From: Pseudomonadota bacterium
Lineage (GTDB): Bacteria; Pseudomonadota; Alphaproteobacteria; Rhizobiales; Xanthobacteraceae
Reading direction: 5' to 3'
DNA length: 52,201 nt
Assembly: GCA_018242205.1 (NCBI GenBank)
Contig: JAFECJ010000031.1
Location: 1 to 52,201, forward strand
Part shown: piece after piece, positions 16,826 to 26,783 of the stretch
How the letters are laid out: the number at the start of each line of letters is the position of its first letter
Position numbering within the stretch: position 1 is the first letter of the stretch
Translations under genes and position numbers: made by a program
The notes under the pieces: model-generated
Told to the model about the DNA's origin: nothing
What the model saw: only the letters and a program-made list of their open reading frames with translations
The model's database searches: none

Positions 16826-18961
16826 CTACGACAAGGCCACAAGTTGGCGGAAAGCATCCGGATCGGAGAGCACTGATCGCGTTTCGCGGGCATTGAGAAG
16901 GGTCAGCGCCTGAGCGAGGCTGTCGAATTCGGTGAGTTTCGCCCGCGCGACGACCAGCTCTTTGTCGATCTCGCCGGGGGCGTGCGGCGGGGGCGGCGCG
17001 AGTTGGCTCAGATGCGCCTGCGCCAGATAGGTGTCGTGCAAGGCGCCGTCGAGCGTCGTGTCGGCTGAAACGAGTTCGTTACCGAGTTCATTCGCCCGGG
17101 TCAGCACGGCGGGCGGAATACGGCCCTCGGGTGCGACCAGCAGGCTGCGCCAACCGGTCTTGGTAGTGAGCGCGGCCAGCGGCATCGCCAGCGACAGGCC
17201 GATGGTGACGGGCGTCATCCACAGGAACAGCGACAACGACACCGCATAGGCCGCGGCGGCCAGCACGAGGCCAACAAAAGTCAGCGGGCCGTAGCGGCGC
17301 ATGAGTTCTGCGAAGGGTAGAGAGCCGTCATCACGCCGCTGCACGTTCCAGCCGGAGTCGTGCCCGAGCAGCACGCTGGCGACCGCGTGCGACTGGAACA
17401 CCATCATCGATGGGGCGATCAGGGCAGAGAGTACGATCTCGACTATCGTGCTTGTGATCATGCGTAATCCGCCGCCGAAGCCGCGCCGTTCGCCGTCGTT
17501 GAACAACGCCGCGATCAGCGCCAATAGTTTCGGTGAGATTAGCATCGCCATGGTGGCGCCGAACACGTAAGCCGCGCGGATCGGGTCTTCCTCCGGCCAC
17601 ACCGGAAACAGTGTGAAGCCTTTGGCGAAGTATTCCGGGCGGATGAAATGCGCCTGCAGCGAGATCATGATGCCGACGATCAGGAAGACGAACCACAGTG
17701 GTGCGGTGACGTAGGCACCGATACCGACGAGGAAGTGTAGCCGCGAGATGAAGTGCAGGCCGCGCGCCGGCAGGATCTTCAGGTGCTGCAGGTTGCCCTG
17801 GCACCAGCGCCGGTCGCGCGCAGCGAATTCGGTGATCGACGGCGGCGTCTCCTCGTAGCTGCCGCGCAGGCTCGGCGCCATCATGATCGCCCAACCGGCG
17901 CGGCGTATCAGTGCCGCCTCGACGAAGTCGTGCGATAGGATGTGGCCGCCGAGGGGCTTGCGGCCGGAAAGTTCGGGAAGACCGGCATGGGCGGCAAAAG
18001 CCTTGACGCGGATCGCGGCGTTGTGGCCCCAGTAATTGCTCTCGGTGCCGAACCACCAGGCGATGCCGCGCGCCAGCATCGGGCCATAGAGCCGGCCGGC
18101 GAATTGCTGCAATCGCGCGAACACCGTGCCGCCGTTGACGATGATCGGCAGCGTCTGCACCAGCGCGACGTCCGGGTGCCGTTCGATCGCCGCGGCGAGG
18201 CGAACGACGGCGTCGCCGGTCATCAGGCTGTCGGCGTCGAGAATGATCATGCTGTCGTACTGGCCGCCGAAGCGTGTCACCCAGTCGCCGATGTTGCCGG
18301 CCTTGCGGGCGACATTGTCGCGGCGATGGCGATAGAACAGCCGCTTGCTGCCGGTGCGCTCGAGCAGCGCCAGATATTGCTTCTCCTCGTTGAGCCAGGT
18401 CGCCGGATCGGTGGTGTCGCTGAGGACGAAGACATCGAAGCTATCGCGGCGGCCGGTATCGACGATCGACTCGTAAGTCGCCTGCAGGCGGGCGAACAGC
18501 CGCCCCGGCTCCTCGTTGTAGGTCGGCACCAGCAGCGCATGGCGCTGGCGTAACTCCGGCAGCGGCTGTTCCGGATCGATGTCCAGCGTGCGGTCGTATC
18601 CGGACAAGGTCAGGACAAAGCCGACGGCCGCATTGGCGAAGGAAAACGCGATCCAGGCAAATAGAATGACGAACAACACCAGTACTGCACATTCGAGCAA
18701 GGTCAGCGACGATACCGATAGCACCAAATACATCTGTTCGGCGGCGATGCCGGTCATCGCGAGCGTGGCGAGCACGATGAAGGCGCGTCGCAGCCCGAGC
18801 CCCGGCGGCCGCAGGCGATCCGGGGACAACGGCCGCCCCACGGCATGCAAGGACTGGCCTGGCATCGCAACCGGCGCTTCAGGCGGCAGGAAGGGCGGGG
18901 CGTCGCGCCGCGAGACCTGCGGCGGCGCAGCCGGCGCGCGGGCTTGCGTTATGGCGTCCAT
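16826..18961 (-). CDS. opgH: Glucans biosynthesis glucosyltransferase H
   Basis: A 711-residue inner-membrane GT2 glycosyltransferase that polymerises UDP-glucose into the backbone of osmoregulated periplasmic glucans and extrudes it. Two hydrophobic segments precede the catalytic domain, which shows LVPTYNEEPGR, FVLSDTTDP, MIILDADSLMTGDAVVRL (DxD region) and RDRRWCQGNLQHL (the R/QxxRW-type motif). Further membrane segments follow to the C terminus. The ATG at 18961 lies inside the end of opgG, a 13-base overlap, so the two are translationally coupled. The N-terminal proline/alanine-rich stretch is variable in the family. Confidence 0.95.
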   Translation of the reverse strand: MDAITQARAPAAPPQVSRRDAPPFLPPEAPVAMPGQSLHAVGRPLSPDRLRPPGLGLRRAFIVLATLAMTGIAAEQMYLVLSVSSLTLLECAVLVLFVILFAWIAFSFANAAVGFVLTLSGYDRTLDIDPEQPLPELRQRHALLVPTYNEEPGRLFARLQATYESIVDTGRRDSFDVFVLSDTTDPATWLNEEKQYLALLERTGSKRLFYRHRRDNVARKAGNIGDWVTRFGGQYDSMIILDADSLMTGDAVVRLAAAIERHPDVALVQTLPIIVNGGTVFARLQQFAGRLYGPMLARGIAWWFGTESNYWGHNAAIRVKAFAAHAGLPELSGRKPLGGHILSHDFVEAALIRRAGWAIMMAPSLRGSYEETPPSITEFAARDRRWCQGNLQHLKILPARGLHFISRLHFLVGIGAYVTAPLWFVFLIVGIMISLQAHFIRPEYFAKGFTLFPVWPEEDPIRAAYVFGATMAMLISPKLLALIAALFNDGERRGFGGGLRMITSTIVEIVLSALIAPSMMVFQSHAVASVLLGHDSGWNVQRRDDGSLPFAELMRRYGPLTFVGLVLAAAAYAVSLSLFLWMTPVTIGLSLAMPLAALTTKTGWRSLLVAPEGRIPPAVLTRANELGNELVSADTTLDGALHDTYLAQAHLSQLAPPPPHAPGEIDKELVVARAKLTEFDSLAQALTLLNARETRSVLSDPDAFRQLVALS

Positions 18962-20493
18962 CGGTAGACCCAGGCCTCCGACAATGGTTCGTCGTTCTGC
19001 AGGAGACGTGCGCGCAGTTCGACGACAGTCTCGTTGCCTGGCTCCAGGTTGAAGGACAGCCGCCAGCCGCCCGTCTGCGGATTAGGTTGCGTCACGACGT
19101 TCTTGATCTTGCCGACATTGGCGGTGACGTCGCCACGTATCGCCTCGGGCTTGACGCTATTCAGCGCTTTGCCGGCGATGTCGCAGACGAACAGCCGGTA
19201 CTGGTCACCGGCGGCGCCGCACATCGTCTTCATGAAACGGGCCAGCCCCTCGTTGGCTTTGCCTTCGCCCCAGTGCAGGCGATAGGTGTAGTTGTATTCG
19301 CCCTTGGCCTTGAGCGGGTCCTTCGGACGCCAGAAGGCGACGATATTGTCGTGGATCTCGGTCTTGGTCGGAATCTCGATGAGGCGGACGTCGCCATTGC
19401 CCCAGTCGCCGATCGGCTCGACGCGCAGACTGGGCCGCGTCTCGAAATGCGATTCCAGGTCCTGATAGGCGGCGAAGTCGCGCTGGCGCTGCAGCAGGCC
19501 GAAATTGCGCGGATTGGTGTCGGCAAAGCTCGAAATCTGCAGATCCTGCGGGTTGGTCAGCACGCGCCATAGCACCTCGCCGTGGCCGTTGTGCATGGCC
19601 AGCCCATCGGAATCGTGCACCGCCGGCCGGAAGTCGTCGATGCCGGCACGGTCGTTGGCGTCGAAATAGAACATGCTGGTCATCGGTGCGATGCCGGGTT
19701 CGGCAATGTCGGCGCGCGGATAGACCGTCATTTCGACGTCGTAAATCGTGGTCGCGCCGGGCCGGATGGTGAAGCGATAGGCGGCGGTGGCGCTCTTGGA
19801 ATCGAGCAGGGCGTGGACGACAATCGAACTGGTGCCGGGCTGTGGCTTCTCGATCCAGAACGTCTTGAACGCGGGAAATTCCTCGCCCTTCGGATCGGCA
19901 GTGTTGATCGCCAGCCCGCGCGCCGAGATGCCGTAAGTCTCACCTTTGGCAACGGCGCGGAAATAGCTGGCGCCGAGAAACACGCCGACCTCGTCGTAGT
20001 AATCGGGCCGGTTGATCGGCGCGTGGATGCGAAAGCCTGCAAAACCGAGATCGTTGCCGGGGTCCGGCGCCTTGATATCGTCGAACGTGAACAGGTCGGG
20101 CGAATAGACGATGGCGCTTGCCTTGCCGTCGACCACTTCGAACAGGTCGACCCGGTTGGAATAAAAGAAGCCGCGGTGAAACAGCTGCAACTGGAAGGGC
20201 AGGTTTTCACCGCGCCAGATGGCGCGATCCGGCTTGAAGCGGATCTTGCGATACTCGTCGTAATTCAATTCCTTGAGATTGCCGGGCAACTTTTGATCGG
20301 GCGCCTGGAACGGCTTCTGCGCCAGTTCCTTCGCCATCTGCCGCACATTCGCTGGGTCGAACGGGACCGGTGGCCGGCGCGGCACGGATGTGGTCGCCGC
20401 CGGCTGCGGCGCGCCGATACTTGCGCGCGGCAACGGCCCCACCGCCGCAACCGACACGATAGCCGAGGTCGCCAGGAACTGCCGACGATTCAC
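18949..20493 (-). CDS. opgG: Glucans biosynthesis protein OpgG/OpgD, Tat-exported
   Basis: A 514-residue periplasmic glucan biosynthesis protein of the OpgG/MdoG family, acting after OpgH on glucan structure. From the chosen GTG at 20493 it starts VNRRQFLATSAIVSVAAVG, a twin-arginine signal ending in an ASIGA region; the upstream GGGAGA supports this start. Another in-frame GTG at 20544 would add 17 residues and has no SD. Family landmarks: RDNIGF-type region (YDEYRKIRFKP), YFRAVAKGETYGISARGLAINTA, PRNFGLLQRQRDFAAYQDLE and DNIVAFWRPKDPLKAKGEYNYTYRLHW. Tat export is more typical of OpgD than of enterobacterial OpgG, so the OpgD name is also possible. Its stop overlaps the start of opgH. Confidence 0.92.
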   Translation of the reverse strand: MNRRQFLATSAIVSVAAVGPLPRASIGAPQPAATTSVPRRPPVPFDPANVRQMAKELAQKPFQAPDQKLPGNLKELNYDEYRKIRFKPDRAIWRGENLPFQLQLFHRGFFYSNRVDLFEVVDGKASAIVYSPDLFTFDDIKAPDPGNDLGFAGFRIHAPINRPDYYDEVGVFLGASYFRAVAKGETYGISARGLAINTADPKGEEFPAFKTFWIEKPQPGTSSIVVHALLDSKSATAAYRFTIRPGATTIYDVEMTVYPRADIAEPGIAPMTSMFYFDANDRAGIDDFRPAVHDSDGLAMHNGHGEVLWRVLTNPQDLQISSFADTNPRNFGLLQRQRDFAAYQDLESHFETRPSLRVEPIGDWGNGDVRLIEIPTKTEIHDNIVAFWRPKDPLKAKGEYNYTYRLHWGEGKANEGLARFMKTMCGAAGDQYRLFVCDIAGKALNSVKPEAIRGDVTANVGKIKNVVTQPNPQTGGWRLSFNLEPGNETVVELRARLLQNDEPLSEAWVYRWTP

Positions 20494-20638
20494 GAAGATG
20501 TCTCTCCCATTGCCTAGCGCCGCCGCAGGCGATGCCTCCGTCACAAATGCGCACGGTCAATGCCGGGGAGGGACGAGAGTTCCAACGGTCGTGGTGGTGC
20601 CGTTTGGCTCCACGACCGCTGGCCAGCCTTATCGGCTG

Positions 20639-21396
20639 CTACTTTTTCAGGCGGTATCCGGTGCGGAATATCCACCACACGGTAACGAGGCACACCACCA
20701 GGAACACCAGCGTCATGCCGAGGCTGATCGCCGGCGAGACGTCGGCGATCTCGAAGAAGCTCCACCGAAAACCGCTGATCAGATAGACCACCGGGTTGAA
20801 CAGCGCGATCTTCTGCCAGAGCGGCGGCAGCACATGCGTCGAGTAGAACGTGCCGCCGAGGAAGGTGAGTGGCGTGATGATCAGGAGCGGAATGATCTGC
20901 AACTGTTCGAAGCCGTCGGCCCAGATGCCGATGATGAAGCCGAGCAGGCTGAAGGTCACCGCGGTCAGCACCAGGAAGGCGACCATCCAGAACGGGTGCA
21001 TGATCTGCAGCGGCACGAACAGCCACGACGTCGCCAGGATGATGAGGCCGAGGATCACTGACTTGGTCGCCGCCGCGCCGACATAACCGCAGGCGATCTC
21101 GAAGGACGACACCGGCGCCGACAGTAGTTCGTAGATCGTGCCGGTGAAGCGGGGGAAATAGATGCCGAACGAGGCGTTCATCGTGCTCTGCGTCAACAGC
21201 GTCAGCATGATCAAGCCGGGCACGATGAAGGCGCCATAGGCGATGCCTTCGATTTCGGTGATGCGCGAGCCGATCGCCGCGCCGAACACGACGAAATAAA
21301 GCGACGTCGAGATGACCGGCGAAACGATGCTCTGCCAGATGGTGCGCAAAGTGCGCGCCATTTCGAACCGGTAGATGGCGAGGATGGCGCGGCCGT

Positions 21397-21400
<4 letters not shown>
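20639..21400 (-). CDS. ABC-2 type transporter permease
   Basis: A 253-residue inner-membrane protein with six hydrophobic segments and ABC-2 permease architecture. The segment [23 protein letters not shown] matches the family's conserved cytosolic coupling region, and [32 protein letters not shown] is the signature of ABC-2 exporters such as the YadH/NodJ group. Its start (ATG 21400) overlaps the stop of the ATPase gene by 4 bases (21397-21400). The two form an exporter whose substrate is unknown; drug, polysaccharide and lipid-linked substrates all occur in the family. Confidence 0.92.
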
Positions 21401-22350
<950 letters not shown>

Positions 22351-22435
22351 GAATGAATCGCGCGGAGGAGGTGCCGAGTGGCCGATATAAGGAGGCGGAA
22401 TTGCTCCCGCCAGCCCTCCGCGCAGAAAAAGGTTC

Positions 22436-23095
22436 TCAGGCCAGTGTCAGCATCTCCGTGAGGCTGCTCAGGACTTTCTGCGGTGCGAAGTCGGCATACT
22501 CATCCGGCATTCCAGCGCGATTGATCCAGAGGCCGCGGAAGCCAACCGAAACGCTCGCCATCACGTCCCAGCGGTTCGACGATACGAAGGTCACGTCGCC
22601 GGGCTTGCACTGGAAGTGATCGGTCACCAGCGCGTAAACCTCGGGGCGGGGCTTGAACATCTTCAGCGCGTCGACGGACAGAACGGCATCGAGTTGGTTG
22701 CGCATCTTGGCGCCATCGACGGCCCCGTCGAGCATGTTCGGCGAACCGTTCGACAGGATGCCGGTCTTGTGTCCCTTGGCCTTCAGCGCCTGCAGTGTAG
22801 TACGTGCATCGGCAAAGGCGTCGAGCTCGAAATACGAATTCAGCAGCCGCGGTTTCAGCGCCTTGGGTACGCTGGGGACCCGCGCCAACGCATAATCGAG
22901 CGCGCGCTCGGTCAACGTCCAGAATTCGGTGTAGTGGCCGGCCATGGTGAGCGTCCACGAATATTCGAGCTGCTTGGTGCGCCATATCTCCGACATGCGC
23001 GCGATGTCGGGGCCGGCTTCCTTTTCGAAACGCGCGATGCAGGCGTGCACGTCGAACAAGGTGCCATAGGCGTCGAACACAAATATGGACGGCAT
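22436..23095 (-). CDS. Haloacid dehalogenase type II
   Basis: A 219-residue HAD-superfamily hydrolase of the L-2-haloacid dehalogenase type, which hydrolyses 2-halo acids through an aspartyl-ester intermediate. The N-terminal [14 protein letters not shown] holds the nucleophile Asp, [10 protein letters not shown] is motif II with the conserved Ser-Asn, [12 protein letters not shown] holds the motif III lysine, and [11 protein letters not shown] is motif IV. Start ATG 23095 has GGAGG five bases upstream; the frame open to 23140 is not needed. True dehalogenase substrates cannot be confirmed; many members act on other small acids. Confidence 0.93.
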   Translation of the reverse strand: MPSIFVFDAYGTLFDVHACIARFEKEAGPDIARMSEIWRTKQLEYSWTLTMAGHYTEFWTLTERALDYALARVPSVPKALKPRLLNSYFELDAFADARTTLQALKAKGHKTGILSNGSPNMLDGAVDGAKMRNQLDAVLSVDALKMFKPRPEVYALVTDHFQCKPGDVTFVSSNRWDVMASVSVGFRGLWINRAGMPDEYADFAPQKVLSSLTEMLTLA

Positions 23096-23158
23096 GATTT
23101 CCTCCGCAATCGATTTTCTAAGGCGCTCTGGAAACCACAATGTCGCCGACGGGGGAAA

Positions 23159-24412
23159 TCACGATTTCCGGCGCTGTGCGAGAACGCAGTCGGCGGCTTC
23201 GCTGCCGGTGATGAAAGCGCCATGTGCGGTGGAGAAATCGTGGCGCGAGCAGGCTTCGCCGGCAAAGAACAGGCGATCGTCGACCGGCGCGGCGAGCACG
23301 GCGCGCTGATCGGCGGCGCCGGGGATGGCGTAAGAGTATGAGCCGCGGGCAAAGGGGTCGGCGCCCCATTTGTGTAGTTGCAACGGCTTGAGGCGGCGCG
23401 CAAAGTCGGCGCCGAACAGCGCCGTCAGCTCCGCGACGGCGAAATCGAAGAAGGCCCGGTCGCCACCTGACTCCAGTTCGTGCGCCCAGCGCCCGGCGAA
23501 ATAGCATTCGATCATTGGGCGGCCGAACGGCCGGAAATGATAATTGCCGGTGGCGGCGCGGTCGGTGCGGCCGAACACGCGGCTTTCCGGTTCGAACTCG
23601 TCGGCCTTGTCGAGTGCGATGAACAACTTGTCGTCGAGACCCAGCGGCAGGCCGAGCGCGGCCTCGGTCTTTTGCGGCAGCGCCGGCAGGAAGAGCTCTT
23701 CGTGTGCGCCGATGATGCTGGTTGGCAGCGTCACGATCACGCGATCGGCCTCGATCGTGCCTTTCGCCGTCTCGATCTTGATGCGCCGGTCGCGATGGTC
23801 GATGCATGTCACCGGGCAATCGAAGGCGGTGGGAATGCCCTCGGCGGATGCCGCAATCATGGCGCCGTAACCGTCCACCAGGCGCCAGTTCAATTCGGTG
23901 TCTTCGTAACGATCGAGGTCGATGGTCGACATGCGATCGAGCTCGGCGCCGGCGATATAGGTCATCACGGCGTTGAGCATGCCGGTCCAGCGCCCGTTGG
24001 CCGGCACCAGTTCGGCAATCGGGCGATCATGGCCGGTGGCGGCGGCTGCCGAGACGCGCTCGAACAATTCGCCGAGCGCCGCGCGAAAGGCGCGCTGCTG
24101 CTCAAGCGGCATGATTTGCGTCATGGTGGCGCGGCCCCAGGGCGGCGTCGCCTTGCTGAAAGTGCGGCCTTGCGCAGTCGCTATCGCGACCCACGGATTG
24201 CAGTCGGCAGAGTGCAGCCAGCCGCAGCCCATGTCGAGCGCAAAGCCGGATGGGTTCTCGACCGTGAAGGCGCGTCCGCCGAGCCGCGACCGCGCCTCGA
24301 CGATGAGGCAATCGACCTGGTGCGCTGCCAATTTGCGCGCGGCGGCGATGCCGGCCGCGCCGCCGCCGATCACGGCCACTTCGACGCTACGATGGGTCAT
24401 GGTGTTGGCCAT
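23159..24412 (-). CDS. FAD-dependent amine oxidase family protein
   Basis: A 417-residue flavoprotein. The N terminus has the dinucleotide-binding VAVIGGGAAGIAAARKLA and, after the second strand, EARSRLGGRAFTV, the monoamine oxidase signature that contacts the FAD ribityl region. The C-terminal FFAGEACSRHDFSTAHGAFITGSEAA is the second FAD-contact motif common to MAO/polyamine oxidases. The amine substrate is unknown. Start ATG 24412 or ATG 24400, neither with a clear SD. The sodB terminator ends about 10 bases before the start, leaving very little room for an own promoter. Confidence 0.9.
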   Translation of the reverse strand: MANTMTHRSVEVAVIGGGAAGIAAARKLAAHQVDCLIVEARSRLGGRAFTVENPSGFALDMGCGWLHSADCNPWVAIATAQGRTFSKATPPWGRATMTQIMPLEQQRAFRAALGELFERVSAAAATGHDRPIAELVPANGRWTGMLNAVMTYIAGAELDRMSTIDLDRYEDTELNWRLVDGYGAMIAASAEGIPTAFDCPVTCIDHRDRRIKIETAKGTIEADRVIVTLPTSIIGAHEELFLPALPQKTEAALGLPLGLDDKLFIALDKADEFEPESRVFGRTDRAATGNYHFRPFGRPMIECYFAGRWAHELESGGDRAFFDFAVAELTALFGADFARRLKPLQLHKWGADPFARGSYSYAIPGAADQRAVLAAPVDDRLFFAGEACSRHDFSTAHGAFITGSEAADCVLAQRRKS

Positions 24413-24421
24413 TCAGACAGG

Positions 24422-24457
24422 AAAAAGGGCGGCGCCTCGCCGACGCCGCCGCCCTTT
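24422..24457 (-). terminator. Rho-independent terminator of sodB
   Basis: AAAGGGCGGCG (24424-24434) and CGCCGCCCTTT (24447-24457) make a perfect 11-base-pair stem with a 12-base loop. Read on the minus strand it is followed by a T run (complement of 24422-24426), about 20 bases after the sodB stop. This is a strong intrinsic terminator for the minus-strand transcript. Confidence 0.8.
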
Positions 24458-24477
24458 ATCATCCGTATTGCCGCGCT

Positions 24478-25080
24478 TTACTTGGTCGCGGCGAGATACA
24501 TCTCTTCGACGTGATCCCAGTTCACCAGGTGATCGATGAACGCCTTGAGATAGTCGGGACGGCGGTTGCGATAGTCGATGTAGTAGGAGTGCTCCCAGAC
24601 GTCGCAGCCGAGGATCGGCGTTGCGCCGTTGACCAGCGGGTTCTCACCGTTAGGTGTCTTGGAGATGGCGAGCTTGCCGCCCTTGACCTCGATCCAGCAC
24701 CAGCCCGAACCGAACTGCGTGGCGCCCGCGGCCGCGAAATCAGCCTTCATCTTCTCGACGCCGCCGAGGTCGGAATCGATCGCCGCCTTGAGCTTGCCCG
24801 GGATCTTGTCGCCGCCGCCGTTCGGCTTCATCCATTGCCAGAAGTGGATGTGGTTGTAGTGCTGGCCGGCATTGTTGAAGAGGCCGGCATTCTTGCCATG
24901 CGAGCCCTTCACGATCTCTTCGAGCGACTTGCCCTCGAGCCCCGAGCCTTCCAGCAGCTTGTTGCCGTTGTCGACATACGCCTTGTGGTGTTTGTCGTGG
25001 TGATATTCGAGCGTCTCGCGCGACATGTAGGGCGCGAGCGCGTCATAGGCGTAAGGCAGCTCGGGCAGCTTGAAAGACAT
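24478..25080 (-). CDS. sodB: Superoxide dismutase, iron type
   Basis: A 200-residue Fe/Mn superoxide dismutase. Metal ligands are visible: H27 (EYHHDKHH), the His in NNAGQHYNHIHFW, and Asp and His in LGCDVWEHSYYIDYRNRRPDYL. The glutamine in NAGQ favours the iron-type subgroup over manganese, where that position is usually glycine. Start ATG 25080 with GAGGAGG five bases before it; the longer frame to 25146 is not used. No signal peptide, so cytoplasmic. It is a single-gene transcript with its own terminator. Confidence 0.97.
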   Translation of the reverse strand: MSFKLPELPYAYDALAPYMSRETLEYHHDKHHKAYVDNGNKLLEGSGLEGKSLEEIVKGSHGKNAGLFNNAGQHYNHIHFWQWMKPNGGGDKIPGKLKAAIDSDLGGVEKMKADFAAAGATQFGSGWCWIEVKGGKLAISKTPNGENPLVNGATPILGCDVWEHSYYIDYRNRRPDYLKAFIDHLVNWDHVEEMYLAATK

Positions 25081-25417
25081 CAGATCCTCCTCGGTCCACA
25101 ACGTTTGAACACGAAATTTCACCAGCCCCAGGTTGGCAACCGGCACATCGCGTTCGAGTTCCTCAAGGACGTTAATTAGGCCGTGCGGGTGCCCGGGGCA
25201 ACGCCTGCGCCCGCTTCATTTGCGCGCTCGCCATGCATGGCAGCACGCGGAGGTTTCAACAAAGTTTGCCGGCCCTCTTGCCCCGGCAAGCCAAAAAGGC
25301 GAGAATTTCCCTTTGAAATAATGGCTTAGCTCCGGAAAGGGCTGGCGCCAGGCTTGATTTCGCGGTGGCAGCGACCCGATGCGCACGGGTCGCGAATTTT
25401 CGAGGATCGATTCGAAC
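25081..25417. other. Intergenic region with leader hairpin
   Basis: A 337-base gap between divergent sodB and the proline-rich protein gene. It holds the sodB upstream sequence and no credible reading frame. The only strong structure is GCGACCCG (25371-25378) with CGGGTCGC (25386-25393), followed by AATTTT, a terminator-like hairpin in the leader of the plus-strand gene. No clear promoter hexamers or Fur-type palindrome stood out. Confidence 0.45.
25371..25400 (+). promoter_or_regulatory. Terminator-like hairpin in 5' leader
   Basis: A perfect 8-base-pair GC-rich stem (25371-25378 with 25386-25393) with a 7-base loop is followed by GAATTTT, 17 bases before the ATG at 25418. The layout resembles an attenuator rather than the end of an upstream gene, as no plus-strand gene precedes it within the gap. 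An alternative in-frame ATG at 25379 lies in the loop. Confidence 0.4.
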
Positions 25418-26467
25418 ATGCCGATTCTGCTTTATGGCGTCGGTGCCGTTGCTTTTGCGATGGGCGCGGCTGCGATCGGTTATGGCATTCCGATCAACGA
25501 ATTTAGCTTCGGCAATACGCTGATCATCTGCGGCACCGTGCTGGCGTCCGCTGGTCTCGTCGTGCTCGCGCTTGGGGTGGTGGTCGGCAAACTCCAGCAA
25601 TTGTCCGAGGTGCTGGGCCGGCCGGCCGGGCTGCGGCCGGGCCGGGTCGAGGCGGAGATGCCGGTGCCGCTGCGGGCCGGCGTCCAGCCGGCGCGTATGC
25701 CGTTTCCGCCGAAGCCGAAGGCGCCGCCACCTCGTCCCGATTCGGCTCCTGAGGCTGCGCCGCCGCCGGAGCCGATGCCTGCCGAGAGCAAGGCGGAGAT
25801 GCCGCCTGTACCGGCGCGGCCATTTGCCATGCCGCCGCTGCCCAAGCGGCCTTTCCGCGAGCCGGAGGATCTGGCGGCTGCGCCATCGCCGCTTTTGCCG
25901 AATCCCGAGCTGGGGGCCGAACCGGAACCGGATGAGGGCGCGGAACGGTCCTCCGAGGCTCCGGCCGACGAGGCGCCGCGGCCGGACGTCGAGCCATCAC
26001 TGCGTTTCCCGCCCTTCCGGCCGGATGAGCTTCAGGCCGCCAGCGAAGGCGAGGCCGAGGCCGCCGAGCCCGCCGAACCGGAGCGAACGGAGACGCCCAT
26101 CGCTGAACCCGCGGAGCGGGAATTTCGTCGCCCCGAGCCAATGGGGCTGGAGCCTTTCCGGGGCGCGGCGCCGGTTAAGGCCGAGCCCGGCTCGTTCGAC
26201 GCCATGTGGCCGGCATCCGGCAAGCCGGCGGATGCCAATCCGCCCAAGCCGGGTGAGGCCGCCCCGGATCAACCGCACCAGGAGCCCGATCTGGGAGAAC
26301 GTCCGCGCGACGAGCCGCGAGCGGTCGCTATCCTCAAGTCGGGTGTTGTCGACGGCATGGGCTACACGCTGTATGTCGACGGCTCGATCGAGGCCGAGCT
26401 GCCGCAGGGCACGTTGCGTTTTGCCTCGATCAACGAACTCCGGGCCCATCTGGAAAAGACCGGCTAG
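25418..26467 (+). CDS. Proline/glutamate-rich membrane-anchored protein
   Basis: A 349-residue protein. Two hydrophobic segments (about residues 3-25 and 31-55) anchor it in the membrane. Residues 65-300 are low-complexity and rich in Pro, Glu, Ala and Arg, probably disordered. The last 45 residues are ordered, AILKSGVVDGMGYTLYVDGS followed by a TLRFASINELRAHLEKTG end, and look like the conserved part shared with other hypothetical proteins of this order. Start ATG 25418 is chosen over ATG 25379, which would place the first residues inside the leader hairpin. Function unknown. Confidence 0.7.
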   Translation: MPILLYGVGAVAFAMGAAAIGYGIPINEFSFGNTLIICGTVLASAGLVVLALGVVVGKLQQLSEVLGRPAGLRPGRVEAEMPVPLRAGVQPARMPFPPKPKAPPPRPDSAPEAAPPPEPMPAESKAEMPPVPARPFAMPPLPKRPFREPEDLAAAPSPLLPNPELGAEPEPDEGAERSSEAPADEAPRPDVEPSLRFPPFRPDELQAASEGEAEAAEPAEPERTETPIAEPAEREFRRPEPMGLEPFRGAAPVKAEPGSFDAMWPASGKPADANPPKPGEAAPDQPHQEPDLGERPRDEPRAVAILKSGVVDGMGYTLYVDGSIEAELPQGTLRFASINELRAHLEKTG

Positions 26468-26783
26468 CGCCGTGTCCCCGCGGCGCCCCGCCGGCCGGCG
26501 GTCCGGCACGGCGTTGCCGGCTGGGGGCGGCCGTCCGCCCGCCGTATAATGCGCTCATATATTTAATAACCTCGGCCAATATTCTTCAATATAACAGCAA
26601 GCATCAGCCGCTCGTCTTGCATTGCTTAAGTATCGCTAGTATTCTCCAAATATAGGCCGGCGTGCATTTGTTCGAGTTGCCGGTTTGACGGCTTGGCACG
26701 CCTCACCGCTCGATCAGCGATTGAGCCTGGACGCGACCGATCATGTGGCTGCCGGCCGAACTGACGCGGGTGAGGAACGGGCG
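26468..26783. promoter_or_regulatory. AT-rich mucR upstream region with direct repeats
   Basis: A 316-base gap. GGGCGG/CCGCCC (26525-26540) is a weak hairpin after the preceding gene. From 26545 the sequence turns AT-rich. A 16-17 base motif occurs twice, AATATTCTTCAATATA (26578-26593) and AGTATTCTCCAAATATA (26638-26654), about 60 bases apart in the same orientation. Ros/MucR regulators bind AT-rich sites and commonly repress their own gene, so these are candidate autoregulatory operators (inference). Confidence 0.5.
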
